45,717 nucleotides of DNA from assembly GCF_002095395.1 (NCBI RefSeq), contig NZ_MJEI01000065.1, forward strand, positions 1 to 45,717. Reading direction: 5' to 3'. Positions 35,942-45,697 of this stretch are shown here, piece after piece; the first letter of the stretch is position 1; every line of letters starts with the position of its first letter. The translations under genes and the position numbers were made by a program. The notes under the pieces are model-generated. The model did not search any database. It saw only the letters and a program-made list of their open reading frames with translations, and was not told the origin of the DNA. Source of the DNA: Williamsia sp. 1135. Lineage in GTDB: Bacteria > Actinomycetota > Actinomycetes > Mycobacteriales > Mycobacteriaceae.

Positions 35942-36466
35942 GTGGATCTGGTTGTCGGCCGCGTTGCCAAATCGCACGGCGTACGTGGCGAGGTGATGGT
36001 CGACGTCCGTACGGACGAGCCAGGCGTGCGTTTTGCTGTAGGAAATGTGCTGCGCGGACGAAAGTCCACCGGTAAGAACACCTTCGTCGAGACCAGCTAC
36101 ACGGTGACAGCCGCCCGGAATCACTCCGGGCGGCTGTTGCTGTCTCTCGCCGAGATCAACGACCGGGATTCCGCGTCCGCGCTGCGCGGCGTGCTCTTCT
36201 TGATCGATGCCGACGACGTCAGTTCCGGGGATGACCCGGACGAGTTCTACGACCACGAGCTGCAAGGGGTCCCCGTGCGCACGGTCGATGGCGATGATGT
36301 GGGGACCGTCACCGATGTCGTCCACCTGCCTGCCGGGGATCTGCTGTCGGTGAAGATGCCCGATGGCCGGGAGGTGCTGATCCCGTTCGTCACCGCGATC
36401 GTGCCGACCGTGAGTCGAGAACTCATCGAGATCGACCCGCCCGACGGCCTACTGGATCCCGAATGA
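35942..36466 (+). CDS. rimM: 16S rRNA processing protein RimM
   Basis: 174 residues from GTG 35942. N-terminal RimM beta barrel ([20 protein letters not shown]) and C-terminal PRC barrel ([33 protein letters not shown]). It helps assemble the 30S head by binding S19. The stop overlaps the trmD ATG by four bases. Confidence 0.95.
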   Translation: MDLVVGRVAKSHGVRGEVMVDVRTDEPGVRFAVGNVLRGRKSTGKNTFVETSYTVTAARNHSGRLLLSLAEINDRDSASALRGVLFLIDADDVSSGDDPDEFYDHELQGVPVRTVDGDDVGTVTDVVHLPAGDLLSVKMPDGREVLIPFVTAIVPTVSRELIEIDPPDGLLDPE

Positions 36467-37212
36467 GCCAGGGGAGCGGCCCGGCCATCCGGATCGGCGT
36501 GGTCTCGATCTTTCCCGAATATCTCGAACCGATGCGAATGGCACTGCTGGGCAAGGCCATCGACCGCGGAATACTCGCGCTCGACACCTACGACCTGCGG
36601 GACTGGACGCACGACGTCCACCGTGCAGTGGACGATTCCCCGTACGGCGGTGGCCCGGGCATGGTCATGAAACCGACAGTGTGGGGGCCGTGCCTCGACG
36701 AGGTCTGCCCCGACGACGCGCTCCTGGTCGTCCCGACCCCTGCGGGCGTTCCGTTCACCCAGGCCACCGCGCAGGAGTGGAGTCGCGAGAGCCACATCGT
36801 GTTCGCGTGCGGACGGTACGAGGGCATCGACCAAAGGGTGTTCGATGATGCCGCCACACGTGTTCGGGTGCAAGAGGTTTCGCTGGGCGACTTCGTCCTG
36901 ATCGGCGGCGAGGTGGCCGTGATGGCCATGGTCGAAGCCACAGTGCGCCTGATCGACGGGGTCTTGGGCAACAAGAACTCGCACCAGCAGGACTCCTTCT
37001 CCGACGGTCTGCTCGAAGGTCCGAGCTACACGCGCCCACCGACGTGGCGTGGGCTCGACGTGCCGCCGGTACTCCTGAGCGGTGACCACGCCAAACAGGA
37101 TCGCTGGCGCACAGAGCAGTCGCTCGCCCGTACCCGGGAGCGGCGTCCAGATCTGCTGCCTCGCGAGTCCGGAGACTCCGCCGACTCCGCCGGTGGCGCC
37201 CCCGCGGGCTAA
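36463..37212 (+). CDS. trmD: tRNA (guanine-N1)-methyltransferase TrmD
   Basis: 249 residues. Trefoil-knot SPOUT methyltransferase that makes m1G37 in tRNAs. Family motifs: [41 protein letters not shown] and [14 protein letters not shown]. The final 25 residues ([17 protein letters not shown]) are low complexity. Last gene of the operon in the usual order. Confidence 0.96.
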   Translation: MSQGSGPAIRIGVVSIFPEYLEPMRMALLGKAIDRGILALDTYDLRDWTHDVHRAVDDSPYGGGPGMVMKPTVWGPCLDEVCPDDALLVVPTPAGVPFTQATAQEWSRESHIVFACGRYEGIDQRVFDDAATRVRVQEVSLGDFVLIGGEVAVMAMVEATVRLIDGVLGNKNSHQQDSFSDGLLEGPSYTRPPTWRGLDVPPVLLSGDHAKQDRWRTEQSLARTRERRPDLLPRESGDSADSAGGAPAG

Positions 37213-37240
37213 GATCTCCGCACGCGAGTGGGGGGTCACT

Positions 37241-37591
37241 ATGGTCGCAGAGTCGATGAGGTCCGGTGAGATGAACCGGGCCTGGGATGCGGTGTTGGCG
37301 GAGGTGGACGAGCAACGGGAGCAGTTGCGAGCGGCCGCGCAGGAACTCAATTCCGCCACCGTGGAAGTCACGTCCACCGACCGTCTGGTCAGGGTGGTGG
37401 TCAACGCCCGAGGCATGCTGACCGATCTTCACATCGATCCGCTCGCGCTGCGGCGTCACCGAGCCGATCAGCTGGCGACGCTCATCCGCAATCTGGTCGA
37501 GCGGGCGGACGGTGAACTGACGTCTCGCCGGAACCAACTGGTGACCGCGATCGTCCAAGACCAGGGTCCACATCTTCGGGATCTGGACTGA
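37241..37591 (+). CDS. YbaB/EbfC-family protein
   Basis: 116 residues from ATG 37241 (a GTG at 37229 is also in frame). N-terminal coiled helix (WDAVLAEVDEQREQLRAAAQ) followed by VTSTDRLVRVVVNARGMLTD, the core of the YbaB/EbfC nucleoid-associated fold. Paralogues of this family sit next to ESX/WXG100-like genes in actinobacteria, and the next gene here fits that picture, so a link with type VII secretion is more likely than a chromosomal DNA-binding role. Confidence 0.7.
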   Translation: MVAESMRSGEMNRAWDAVLAEVDEQREQLRAAAQELNSATVEVTSTDRLVRVVVNARGMLTDLHIDPLALRRHRADQLATLIRNLVERADGELTSRRNQLVTAIVQDQGPHLRDLD

Positions 37592-37614
37592 GTCGACGGA
37601 TCGGGGAGACGCGA

Positions 37615-37950
37615 ATGCCGGCAGCACAACCGGGGTCGGAACTTCGGATCGACGGCGCCGCAGTCCTCGCGGCGGCGAGAGACCTCGAACCGGTACTCGT
37701 CGAGCTCGCGGCGATCTCGTCGGATATCGATGAACTCGCCAGGCAGATTGCGTCGACGTGTGCGGCCCATGTGAGCGGGCACGTCTTCGCCCGCGCCCAC
37801 GGCCGGCTCAGCGCCGGTGCCGTTGCCGCTGTCGACGAGGCGCACGCCTCACTCGCACGCTATGCCGGTGGCCTGACCCGAGCTGTCGAGGTAGTGGTGA
37901 ACGAGGACGCGGAGGCGGCCGGATCTGTCCCGGCCGCGTCGGACCACTGA
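37615..37950 (+). CDS. Small helical protein, EspC/WXG100-like
   Basis: 111 residues, predicted two-helix hairpin: ELRIDGAAVLAAARDLEPVL, VELAAISSDIDELARQIAST, then AVDEAHASLARYAGGLTRAV. The LRID start and alternating small/charged residues recall the EspC family of ESX secretion substrates; a WXG motif is absent. No signal peptide. It lies between the YbaB-like gene and the next ORF, whose ATG overlaps its stop. Confidence 0.6.
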   Translation: MPAAQPGSELRIDGAAVLAAARDLEPVLVELAAISSDIDELARQIASTCAAHVSGHVFARAHGRLSAGAVAAVDEAHASLARYAGGLTRAVEVVVNEDAEAAGSVPAASDH

Positions 37951-38951
37951 TGCCGACCGACTACCGCGAACCGGTCGAGTCTTTTTTGCGGGAACTGACC
38001 CCCGACATCGACGCGGCCGCGCTGTACCTCCTCGTCGAGCGTTATGAGTCTCTGATCCAGCGGCTTTCGGAGTGCATCTCCGCGGTCGATGGCGGGATCC
38101 GTTCGGTGTCCGAAGCGATCGACGGTCAGACGTCGGCGGCCGCAGACGCCGTGGGTGTGTCGCTGGTTCGCGCTCTGCACACGAGCACAGAGAAGGTCGA
38201 CGGCACCGCCGAGGTCGTCCGGGCCTACGCCGATGCGGTCGAGCAGACGAGGCAGCGACTGACGGTTGTCGCGGCGATCGCAGATCGCGAGTTGCTCGCC
38301 GGGACGGTACTCGCGGCGGCCACGGGCGACACCACCACCCTGGCAGGCGCGGAACACCTCGCGGCGCGCACGTTGTCGGCTACTGCGGCAGAGTTGGACC
38401 GGCGCGCAGCCCAGATCTCGCAGGAGACGGTCGAGGAGACCGGCACCGAGCACGGTCAACAGTCCGGCGGTACGCCGATGAACCCAGGCGCGATGATGGC
38501 GCCGACGGGCGCCGCCCTCGCAGGCATCGCGGCAGGTCGATCTGCCGCCGGCGTGGGGGATACGCATCCGCCCGACGCGGACCTGGTCATGTTGCGCGCC
38601 CGGGCTGCCGTTCTCACCGCGACCCAGCCTCCCGAGGTCGCGCCGTGGATCCGGGTGGCTGTCGGTCTGGGAATCGATCAGAACGGTCGCCGCACCGTGG
38701 TCGTCGGGACAAGCGAGCCTGCCGGCTACCTGAGACCGGGCGTGGTCCCCGAGCCGCACGAGGTGGTCGTGGGCGACGGGCGGGCACCCGAACTTGCCAT
38801 CCTCGGCTACTTCCGGGACGCCGAGCTCGTCCCCCTGGCCGTCTGTGCCATGACACCACCGCCACCAGAAGTTGCGGCGGTGGTCGACGAATCAGGCGCG
38901 CACGCGGTCGATCCCGGTGGCCATGAAGACTCACCGGATTCGGCGCCGTGA
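37950..38951 (+). CDS. Hypothetical protein, ESX-associated cluster
   Basis: 333 residues. The first 180 residues are helical (LYLLVERYESLIQRLSECIS, TSAAADAVGVSLVRALHTST), in the manner of T7SS PE/PPE/Esp scaffolds. A short hydrophobic Ala/Gly run (GAMMAPTGAALAGIAAGRSA) follows, then a beta-rich C-terminal domain (RVAVGLGIDQNGRRTVVVGT, YLRPGVVPEPHEVVVGDGR). The start is ATG 37950, overlapping the previous stop (TGATG). No family name is recognised. Coupling to its neighbours suggests a shared complex. Confidence 0.65.
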   Translation: MPTDYREPVESFLRELTPDIDAAALYLLVERYESLIQRLSECISAVDGGIRSVSEAIDGQTSAAADAVGVSLVRALHTSTEKVDGTAEVVRAYADAVEQTRQRLTVVAAIADRELLAGTVLAAATGDTTTLAGAEHLAARTLSATAAELDRRAAQISQETVEETGTEHGQQSGGTPMNPGAMMAPTGAALAGIAAGRSAAGVGDTHPPDADLVMLRARAAVLTATQPPEVAPWIRVAVGLGIDQNGRRTVVVGTSEPAGYLRPGVVPEPHEVVVGDGRAPELAILGYFRDAELVPLAVCAMTPPPPEVAAVVDESGAHAVDPGGHEDSPDSAP

Positions 38952-39382
38952 GCCCACATCGCATAGATGTCCTGGGCGCAGGAGTCGCGGGACTCGTCGA
39001 CCGAGTCGATTCCAGGCAGCTGGACCGCGTCGGTCTGCTGATCGCGGTGGCCGCCCTCGATGCGGCCGGCGTCCCGACCGACGGGCCGGTCACCGGAGCG
39101 CTCAAGACCTGGCGCGCCGGGCGACCCGCGGCGGCGATCCAGCGTCTGGAGATCGCGGCGCTCCGGGGCCGTCTGGACACCATGGCTTTCGCTGCGTCCC
39201 ACGCCGGCCGCGATGCCGAGTATCGGGCAGCGTTCGCTCGGGCCCGTGCGGTCGGCGCCCTCGAGTTCGGTGCCGGCCGTGGCGGCCGAGAGGGGTTGCG
39301 CGAAGTCGTGTGTGAGGCGTGCGCCGCCACCGGATCGGCGTCTTTGGTCGCAAACCTCTTGCTCGACCACCTCGGCGACTAA
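38948..39382 (+). CDS. Hypothetical protein, last of ESX-like cluster
   Basis: 144 residues from GTG 38948, overlapping the previous stop by four bases (GTGA). All-helical, Ala/Arg-rich (DRVGLLIAVAALDAAGVPTD, CEACAATGSASLVANLLLDH). It closes the four-gene cluster that replaces the short trmD-rplS interval of related genomes. No motif is recognised. Confidence 0.6.
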   Translation: MSPHRIDVLGAGVAGLVDRVDSRQLDRVGLLIAVAALDAAGVPTDGPVTGALKTWRAGRPAAAIQRLEIAALRGRLDTMAFAASHAGRDAEYRAAFARARAVGALEFGAGRGGREGLREVVCEACAATGSASLVANLLLDHLGD

Positions 39383-39391
39383 TCTGACCCC

Positions 39392-40363
39392 ATGAGCCAC
39401 TGGTTCACCGAGAACATCATCGACAACGGTCGACTACCGCTGTTCATGGCCTACATCGGCTTCATTCTGGGATTCCTCGGGATTCGTATCAGCGTGCGGC
39501 TGATCCGAGCCGAGGTCAGCTGGTGGTTCAACAATGTAACCCCCGGCGGACTGCACATCCATCATGTCGTCTTCGGCACCGTGCTCACGATGTTGTCCGG
39601 CCTCGGCCTGATCGCTCTGGCCATCAACGGCTCCCAGACGACGCTGTCGATCTTTGCTGCGCTCTTCGGAGTCGGTGCGGCCTTGGTCCTGGACGAGTTC
39701 GCGCTGATCTTCTATCTACGCGACGTCTACTGGGCAGAAGAGGGGCGCGCCTCGCTCGATGCCGTGTTCGTGGCGATGGCGGTCACGGGCCTGATCCTGC
39801 TCGGTTACCACCCGCTCGACTGGTGGGGCGCCGACACCAACGACGTGGCTGCCACGATCGCTGCGGTGATCTACTCGGGAGTGGTACTCGCACTGGCCGG
39901 GCTCGTGCTGCTCAAAGGAAAGATCTGGACGGGCCTCATCGGTTTGTTCATCTTCCCGCTGCTCGTGGTCGCGGCCATCCGACTGGCCCGTCCCACCTCG
40001 CCCTGGGCTCGCTGGCGCTACACAAAACGGCCGAAGAAGATGAATGCGGCCGTCCGGCGGGAACGCCGAGTGCGCAGGCCGCTCATCCGGGCAAAGATCT
40101 TCCTGCAGGACCTCATGGCCGGCAAACCCGACGTCGCCCACGCCAAGTCGGGCGCCGAAGAGGAATTGAACGCCAAGGTCCACCCCGCTCCCGCCAAGGG
40201 CGAGTCCGCAGGGCTCGTGCTGACCGAGGCGATTTCACCTGGCGGGGGTGCTTCTGGCACAATTGACCAGTTGCCGTTTGACGGTCAGCAGCCCGGCACG
40301 CCCGCGGTCGCTGAGACGTCGCGGAGACCACACGAATCGGAGCACGAACCAGTCGAGCCGTAA
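39392..40363 (+). CDS. Integral membrane protein
   Basis: 323 residues; about seven membrane helices in the first 215 residues (for example LFMAYIGFILGFLGI, FGTVLTMLSGLGLIALAI, AVFVAMAVTGLILLGY, GLIGLFIFPLLVVAAI), then a basic, disordered cytoplasmic tail of about 100 residues. A conserved-looking GGLHIHHVVFG precedes helix 2. Such proteins are widespread in actinobacteria without assigned function. No link to ribosomal protein L19 beyond position. Confidence 0.7.
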   Translation: MSHWFTENIIDNGRLPLFMAYIGFILGFLGIRISVRLIRAEVSWWFNNVTPGGLHIHHVVFGTVLTMLSGLGLIALAINGSQTTLSIFAALFGVGAALVLDEFALIFYLRDVYWAEEGRASLDAVFVAMAVTGLILLGYHPLDWWGADTNDVAATIAAVIYSGVVLALAGLVLLKGKIWTGLIGLFIFPLLVVAAIRLARPTSPWARWRYTKRPKKMNAAVRRERRVRRPLIRAKIFLQDLMAGKPDVAHAKSGAEEELNAKVHPAPAKGESAGLVLTEAISPGGGASGTIDQLPFDGQQPGTPAVAETSRRPHESEHEPVEP

Positions 40364-40439
40364 CGCGTGACCCACGAGGCCACGTCGAAAGCCGCTAGGT
40401 TCCTCTACTCACGCCAACTGCAAGATTGGAACCGACAAC

Positions 40440-40781
40440 ATGAACACTCTGGACTTCTTGGACAACAAGTCCCTGCGCGACGACATCCCCGACTTCCGTG
40501 CGGGCGACACCCTGAACGTTCACGTGAAGGTGATCGAGGGTTCGAAAGAACGCGTCCAGGTGTTCAAAGGCGTCGTGATCCGCCGTCAGGGTGGTGGCGT
40601 GCGTGAGACGTTCACGGTCCGCAAGGTGTCGTTCGGTGTGGGCGTGGAGCGTACGTTCCCGGTGCACAGCCCCAACCTCGCGAAGATCGAGGTCGTGACC
40701 CGCGGCGACGTGCGTCGCGCGAAGCTGTACTACCTTCGCGACCTGCGCGGCAAGGCTGCCAAGATCAAAGAAAAGCGCTGA
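40440..40781 (+). CDS. rplS: 50S ribosomal protein L19
   Basis: 113 residues, the standard length. Diagnostic stretches: [39 protein letters not shown] and [18 protein letters not shown]19 lies at the 30S-50S interface. It is followed after 17 bases by lepB, the usual actinobacterial order rplS-lepB-rnhB. Confidence 0.97.
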   Translation: MNTLDFLDNKSLRDDIPDFRAGDTLNVHVKVIEGSKERVQVFKGVVIRRQGGGVRETFTVRKVSFGVGVERTFPVHSPNLAKIEVVTRGDVRRAKLYYLRDLRGKAAKIKEKR

Positions 40782-40798
40782 CGCACTAAGCTTGCGGC

Positions 40799-41656
40799 GT
40801 GGTAGACACCCCCCGCGGTTCCGAGAGTTCCAGCCCTTCCGGCGACGATACCTACGGAGACCCGGATTCTGAGGGCGCCCGTCCGTGGCGCAGCCTGAAC
40901 GACCAGGACGAGAGCAAGCCCAAGAAGAAGGGCTCCATACTGCGCGAGACGGCGATCATCATCGTCTGCGTGCTGCTGTTGACCTGGGTCCTGCAGACCT
41001 TTGTCGGCCGCCAGTATGTGATCCCGTCCGAGTCGATGGAACCGACGTTGACCGGATGTGCCGGGTGCACCAACGATCGCATCGTCATCGACAAGCTGGT
41101 CTACCGGTTCGGCGAGCCCGAGGCCGGCGACGTGGTGGTCTTCAAGGCCCCTACGTCGTCCTGGGATCTCGGATGGCGCTCACCGCGTTCGGACAACACC
41201 GTTGTCCGCGGGGCACAGAACGCGATGTCCTGGTTCGGGTTCGCCCCACCGGACGAGAACAACCTCGTCAAGCGCGTCATCGCGACCGGTGGGCAACGCG
41301 TGGAGTGCCACAACGCCGATCGCACCGGAGTCAAGGTCGACGGTAAGCCGCTGGTGGAGCCGTACATCGACATGAAGCTCCAGGAACAGAACGCTGCGAT
41401 GCGTCCCGGAGATCTGCTGGACGCGAACGGCCAACTCAACTCGTGTCTCGGTGAGGATTTTGGTCCGTTGGACGTGCCGGCGGGGCAGGTCTGGGTGATG
41501 GGTGACAACCGCGGCAACTCCGCGGACTCGCGCTACCACCAGGACGACGAGCTGCATGGCATGGTGCCCGTCGACGACATCCGCGGCAAGGTTCGGTTCG
41601 TCATCTACCCGTTCTCCCGGATGGGTTCTGTCGACTCCGTCAATCCGCAGAAGTAG
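40799..41656 (+). CDS. lepB: Type I signal peptidase
   Basis: 285 residues from GTG 40799. A polar cytoplasmic N-terminus of about 45 residues, one membrane helix ([18 protein letters not shown]), then the peptidase: catalytic Ser in [10 protein letters not shown], catalytic Lys in [15 protein letters not shown], and the [11 protein letters not shown] box. It removes signal peptides on the outer face of the membrane. Confidence 0.95.
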   Translation: MVDTPRGSESSSPSGDDTYGDPDSEGARPWRSLNDQDESKPKKKGSILRETAIIIVCVLLLTWVLQTFVGRQYVIPSESMEPTLTGCAGCTNDRIVIDKLVYRFGEPEAGDVVVFKAPTSSWDLGWRSPRSDNTVVRGAQNAMSWFGFAPPDENNLVKRVIATGGQRVECHNADRTGVKVDGKPLVEPYIDMKLQEQNAAMRPGDLLDANGQLNSCLGEDFGPLDVPAGQVWVMGDNRGNSADSRYHQDDELHGMVPVDDIRGKVRFVIYPFSRMGSVDSVNPQK

Positions 41657-41663
41657 CACTGTA

Positions 41664-42317
41664 GTGCCAACGCGGTGGCCACCGAGGGTTGCAATCAGAC
41701 GCGCGGCGGGTCTGCGCACCTTCGAGGCCGCTCTGTATCGCAGCGGGCTCGGGCCTGTCGCCGGGGTCGATGAAGCCGGTCGCGGTGCCTGCGCCGGACC
41801 GCTGGTCGTCGCGGCGTGTGTTCTCAAGCCCACGCAATTGGCGTCGTTGGCCGATCTGAACGATTCCAAGAAGCTCACGGCCGCGACCCGGGAGAAACTG
41901 TACAAATCGGTGACCCGTCACGCAGCGGCGTGGAGCGCGGTGATCATCGACGCAGCCGAGGTGGATCGAATCGGTATCCACGTGGCGAACATCGAGGGAA
42001 TGCGCAGGGCTGTAGCAGGTTTGGTAATCCAGCCCGGCTATGTGTTGTCCGATGGATTCCGTGTCCCAGGTCTGACCGCACCTTCCCTGCCGGTGATCGG
42101 TGGTGACGGTGCCGCCGCCTGCATCGCGGCGGCAAGCATCGTCGCGAAGGTCACCCGCGATCGGATCATGGTCGCGATGGACACCGAGCTGCCCGGATAC
42201 GGGTTCGCAATCCACAAGGGTTACAGCACAGAGATGCACATGCAGTGCCTCGATGCGCTCGGACCTTCAGAGCAGCACCGAATGTCGTACCGCAACGTGC
42301 GCATGCGCGTGCGTTGA
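41664..42317 (+). CDS. rnhB: Ribonuclease HII
   Basis: 217 residues from GTG 41664, chosen because the N-terminal [20 protein letters not shown] aligns with mycobacterial RnhB and because it lies just after lepB. Catalytic acidic residues: [18 protein letters not shown] (Asp-Glu) and the later Asp pair in [11 protein letters not shown] and [19 protein letters not shown]. It removes ribonucleotides and RNA from DNA-RNA hybrids. Confidence 0.94.
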   Translation: MPTRWPPRVAIRRAAGLRTFEAALYRSGLGPVAGVDEAGRGACAGPLVVAACVLKPTQLASLADLNDSKKLTAATREKLYKSVTRHAAAWSAVIIDAAEVDRIGIHVANIEGMRRAVAGLVIQPGYVLSDGFRVPGLTAPSLPVIGGDGAAACIAAASIVAKVTRDRIMVAMDTELPGYGFAIHKGYSTEMHMQCLDALGPSEQHRMSYRNVRMRVR

Positions 42318-42347
42318 ACCAGGCGGTACGCAAGTTAGGCTTAGAGG

Positions 42348-42671
42348 ATGAGCGCCGAAGATCTCGAGAAGTACGAAACCGAGATGGAATTGTCCCTGTA
42401 CCGGGAGTACAAGGACGTCGTCGGTCAATTCACCTATGTCGTCGAGACCGAGCGCCGGTTCTACCTGGCGAATGCCGTCGAGATGGTGCCCCGTAACGCA
42501 GACGGCGAGGTCTACTTCGAGGTGCGCATGAGTGATGCGTGGGTATGGGACATGTACCGGCCGGCCCGGTTCGTGAAACAGGTCCGGGTCATCACCTTCA
42601 AGGACGTGAACATCGAAGAGCTGGAGAAACAGGATCTGCGGCTTCCCGAAGACGGCGTGCTGGGGGACTAA
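42348..42671 (+). CDS. DUF2469 family protein
   Basis: 107 residues, acidic, highly conserved in actinobacteria and always next to rnhB (Rv2901c counterpart). Recognised from SAEDLEKYETEMELSLYREY and YFEVRMSDAWVWDMYRPARF. Function unknown. It overlaps the MFS gene end by four bases in convergent arrangement. Confidence 0.92.
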   Translation: MSAEDLEKYETEMELSLYREYKDVVGQFTYVVETERRFYLANAVEMVPRNADGEVYFEVRMSDAWVWDMYRPARFVKQVRVITFKDVNIEELEKQDLRLPEDGVLGD

Positions 42672-44293
42672 CCGGCTACGTCGGCAACCGCGGTCACCGG
42701 TTTCTTGAGCAAAAGGCTGATGCACGCGAGCACCACCGCTGCCCCGGCAATCGCCCAGAGCACCACGGCGAGTGCTCCGAGGAATGATTGGGCTGCGGCT
42801 TGACGCGCTGCCTCCTCGAGCTCTGGTGCCGCTTGGACGGCGACGGTGCTCCTGATGTCCCCCGGGGTCGGAGATGCCGATGCGGGGTCGCCCGCACACC
42901 CTGGTGGCGTCTGCTCCGGGTGCGGTGAACTCAGCTGCATTTGTGCGCAACGGGTGAACTCACCTGCCACCGCGGGCCGCAGGGCCGGCGCCACGGCCGT
43001 CGCTTCCAGCGACCGGGACAGGGTGGCGCCTGCGTTGTCGACGGCCGATTGCGATTGGGCCGCAACTTGATTGAAGAAAACGATGCTGATCAACGCCAGT
43101 CCGACGGAGCATCCGATCTGCTGGATTGTCGGGATGGAGCCCGACGCGGAGCCGACGTTCGACGACGTCGTCCCCGACAGGATCGTTGCCTGCAGGGGTG
43201 CGACGAACAGACCGGTTCCGACGCCGCCGATGAGTAGCGGCAACAGGAGGGTGAGTAGATCCAGCGACTCACTGGCCGGATCGATGGTCACCGCGAGCCA
43301 ACCGAGGCACACCGCGAACGCGACCATCCCGACGGTGAGTGTGCGTGAGCCGATCCGTGCGACCAACCACGGGGACACCACCGATCCGAATGCAGCCCCG
43401 ACGGCGAACGGAAAGGTGAGGACGCCGGTGCGCAGCGGGCTGTAACCCAGTCCGAACTGCGCGGCGATCGACACCGTGAAGAAGAACGCAGCGAACACGC
43501 TGAAGAACGTGACCGAGAGAACGGCACCGACCGAAAAACTCCGGTGGGAGAAGAGGTCGAGTCGTAGCAGCGGGCTACCGCCCCGGTGCTGCAGTCGGCG
43601 TTCGTAGAAGACGAAGATCACGAGGAGTAGGACTGCGGCACCGAGCATGAGCAGCAATGAGACCGGCCACCCCTTCTCCCGGCCGACGGCGAGAGGGTAG
43701 ATGAGTAGGAACAAGCCGGTGCTCGAGAGCACCATGCCGATCACGTCGAATGGCTCATGGGTCTGCGACCGCACCGGCGGGAGGTGCCGGTAGGCAAGCA
43801 GGGAGGCCGCCGCGCCCAGGGGGAGGTTCACCTGAAAGATGGTCCGCCAGTCCCAACCGAATACGTCGAGCGCGATGAGTGCGCCGCCGAGCATCGGGCC
43901 GAGCATCGCGGCAACCCCGGCCGTGGCGCCGTAGATCCCGAAGACCGCACCATGCTTGGCCCGTGGGAACAACACCGAGATGATGGCGATGGTTTGCGCG
44001 GATGCGGCGGCCGCGCAGACACCTTGCACTCCACGCAACGCGATGAGCTCTGTCACACCGGAAGCGGTGCCGCACAGAACCGAGGCGACGGTGAACCCGG
44101 CAAGCGCACAGAGGAAAACTCGGCGCCTGCCATAGCGTTCTCCGAGGCGTGAACTCGTCATCAGGGTGCACGCAAATGCGAGCGTGTACACCGTTGCGAC
44201 AAGAAGTTGCGCCGAGTAGGTGGCGTTCAGGTCGGTGGCGAGGCTGGGCAGGGCGATGTTGACGATGGTGGTGTCCACCATCTGCATGAACAC
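42668..44293 (-). pseudogene. MFS exporter (DHA2/EmrB-QacA type), 5' end cut by IS
   Basis: 541 residues with about 14 membrane helices. Typical drug:H+ antiporter marks: VDTTIVNIALPSLATDLNA in helix 1, motif A LGERYGRRRVFL, and PMLGGALIALDVFGWDWRTI (motif C region). The C-terminal part has a Cys-containing extracytoplasmic loop before the last helix. The frame reads LIAVFMQMVDTT at its start, so the normal cytoplasmic N-terminus and the first part of helix 1 are missing: only a His codon and then a stop lie upstream, exactly where IS21-like sequence begins (44304). It is probably inactive unless translated from GTG 44293. Confidence 0.75.
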
Positions 44294-44303
44294 TGCGATG
44301 AGA

Positions 44304-44427
44304 TGTCAACGGTCATCGGGAACTGCCCATGTGCGGACTTGAAAACTGCCCGTAGGTGGCCAATAAGAACTGCCCGGTGGCGGACATGAATCTGCCCATG
44401 CGGCGGTGCCCGCCACCGGTTCCTGAG
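44304..44427 (+). mobile_element. End of an IS21-family-like element
   Basis: The sequence from TGTCAACGG at 44304 holds repeated units GGGAACTGCCCATGTGCGG (about 44318), AAAACTGCCCGTAGGTGGCC (about 44341), AGAACTGCCCGGTGGCGGAC (about 44367) and a diverged ATCTGCCCATGCGGCGG. Multiple short repeats behind a TGT terminus are the mark of IS21-family ends, where IstA binds. No istA or istB gene follows inside the window, because an IS3 element begins at once. Confidence 0.6.
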
Positions 44428-44450
44428 GTTCCCCCCAAACCGTAGAGGCA
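44428..44450 (+). repeat. Left terminal inverted repeat of right IS3
   Basis: Starts GGTTCCCCCCAAACCGTAGA. Matches the right end (45700-45717, reversed) at most positions after the C tract, and shares its first ten bases with the IS3 end at 1211-1233. Confidence 0.7.
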
Positions 44451-44468
44451 TCGATAATGAGGAGCACG

Positions 44469-44759
44469 ATGTCTGAGAAGCGGAAGAAGTACGACCGGGA
44501 GTTCCGTGATGGGGCGGTCCGGATCGTCGAGGAGACGGGTAAACCGATCGCCCAGGTCGCGCGCGATCTGGGGGTCAACGAGGGCACCCTGGGCAACTGG
44601 GTCAACCGTGCGCGCGCCGAGCGCGGCGGCGAGGATGAGGCGAGCGGCGATAGTGCTGCCGAGCTCAAGCGGTTGCGTGCCGAGGTGGCCGAGTTGCGGA
44701 TGGAGCGCGATGTTTTAAAACGATCGGTGGTCCTGTGGGTGAAGGAGGCGACGAAGTGA
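44469..44759 (+). CDS. IS3-family transposase OrfA
   Basis: 96 residues from ATG 44469, which has GAGGAG five bases upstream (an ATG at 44457 is also in frame). Helix-turn-helix IVEETGKPIAQVARDLGVNE and a terminal zipper-like helix LKRLRAEVAELRMERDVLKR. Its stop overlaps the OrfB start (TGATG at 44757). Confidence 0.9.
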   Translation: MSEKRKKYDREFRDGAVRIVEETGKPIAQVARDLGVNEGTLGNWVNRARAERGGEDEASGDSAAELKRLRAEVAELRMERDVLKRSVVLWVKEATK

Positions 44760-45694
44760 TGCTGGCCCGCTTCATCGCAGAGCAGAGGACCACCTATCGA
44801 GTGCCACATACGGTCACGTGCGCGCTGCTTGGCGTGAGTATGGCGTGGTTCTACAAGTGGTTCAAGCGTTCTCAAAAGCCGGGTGCAGCAACAGGATTGC
44901 ATACCGCGCGTGACTATCGGCGCGACACGGTAGACCGCGCAGTCAAGGTCAAGTTCATGACATTGCGGGGCTTGCATGGTTCCCCGCGGCTGCACGTGGA
45001 CCTGCGTGAGGACGGGTGGACAGTGAGCGAGAAGACGGTCGCGGATTCGATGCGCCGGCAGGGTTTGGTGGCACGCCGGATCCGTCGCCGAAACGGGCTG
45101 ACCCGGCAGGACAAGACGGCACCGAAGTTCCCGGATCTGGTGCGCCGGAACTTCACCGCGACGCGTCCGAACGAGAAGTGGGTCGGCGATATCACCGAGA
45201 TCCCGACTGCGGCCGGGAAGTTGTATCTGGCGACCGTGATCGACCTCTACAGCCGCCGATTGCTGGGTGCGGCCACCAGCGTGCATCCAGACGCACCGCT
45301 CGCGTGTGCAGCAATCGAGATGGCGGTGGCCACCCGAGGCGGTAAGCAGGCCATAAGGCGTGACGAGGAGTCCGAACGGGTCATCTTCCACAGTGACCGC
45401 GGGTCGACGTACACCTCCAACAAGTTCACCAAGCTGTGCCGTCGGATGGGACTCCGTCAGTCGATGGGCCGCGTCGGGTCATGCTTCGACAATGCCGCTG
45501 CCGAAGCGTTCTTCTCTTCCCTGGAGTGGGAGGTACTGTCACGCAACGATTTCGAGACTCTTGCCGGAGCCAAGGCCGGTGTGCTTGACTGGTGTTACGG
45601 CTTCTACAACCACGTCCGCCGGCACTCCACGATTGGGATGGTCAGCCCCATCGACTACGAGAACGCTGCAGTCGCGGAGCCCGAAGCCGCATAG
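44759..45694 (+). CDS. IS3-family transposase OrfB
   Basis: 311 residues. HTH_21 region (LRGLHGSPRLHVDLREDGWT), then the rve integrase core with Asp in WVGDITEIPT, Asp in HSDRGSTYTSNKF and Glu in DNAAAEAFFSSLEWE. It ends with HSTIGMVSPIDYE, like the left element, though the two integrases differ over most of their length. An open frame extends upstream to 44735, compatible with frameshifted OrfAB as well as coupled reinitiation. Confidence 0.92.
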   Translation: MLARFIAEQRTTYRVPHTVTCALLGVSMAWFYKWFKRSQKPGAATGLHTARDYRRDTVDRAVKVKFMTLRGLHGSPRLHVDLREDGWTVSEKTVADSMRRQGLVARRIRRRNGLTRQDKTAPKFPDLVRRNFTATRPNEKWVGDITEIPTAAGKLYLATVIDLYSRRLLGAATSVHPDAPLACAAIEMAVATRGGKQAIRRDEESERVIFHSDRGSTYTSNKFTKLCRRMGLRQSMGRVGSCFDNAAAEAFFSSLEWEVLSRNDFETLAGAKAGVLDWCYGFYNHVRRHSTIGMVSPIDYENAAVAEPEAA

Positions 45695-45697
45695 AGG

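Noticed and set aside
36247-37416. Minus-strand 389-residue open frame opposite rimM-trmD
   Set aside because: Shadow of trmD and rimM, both recognised with full motifs.
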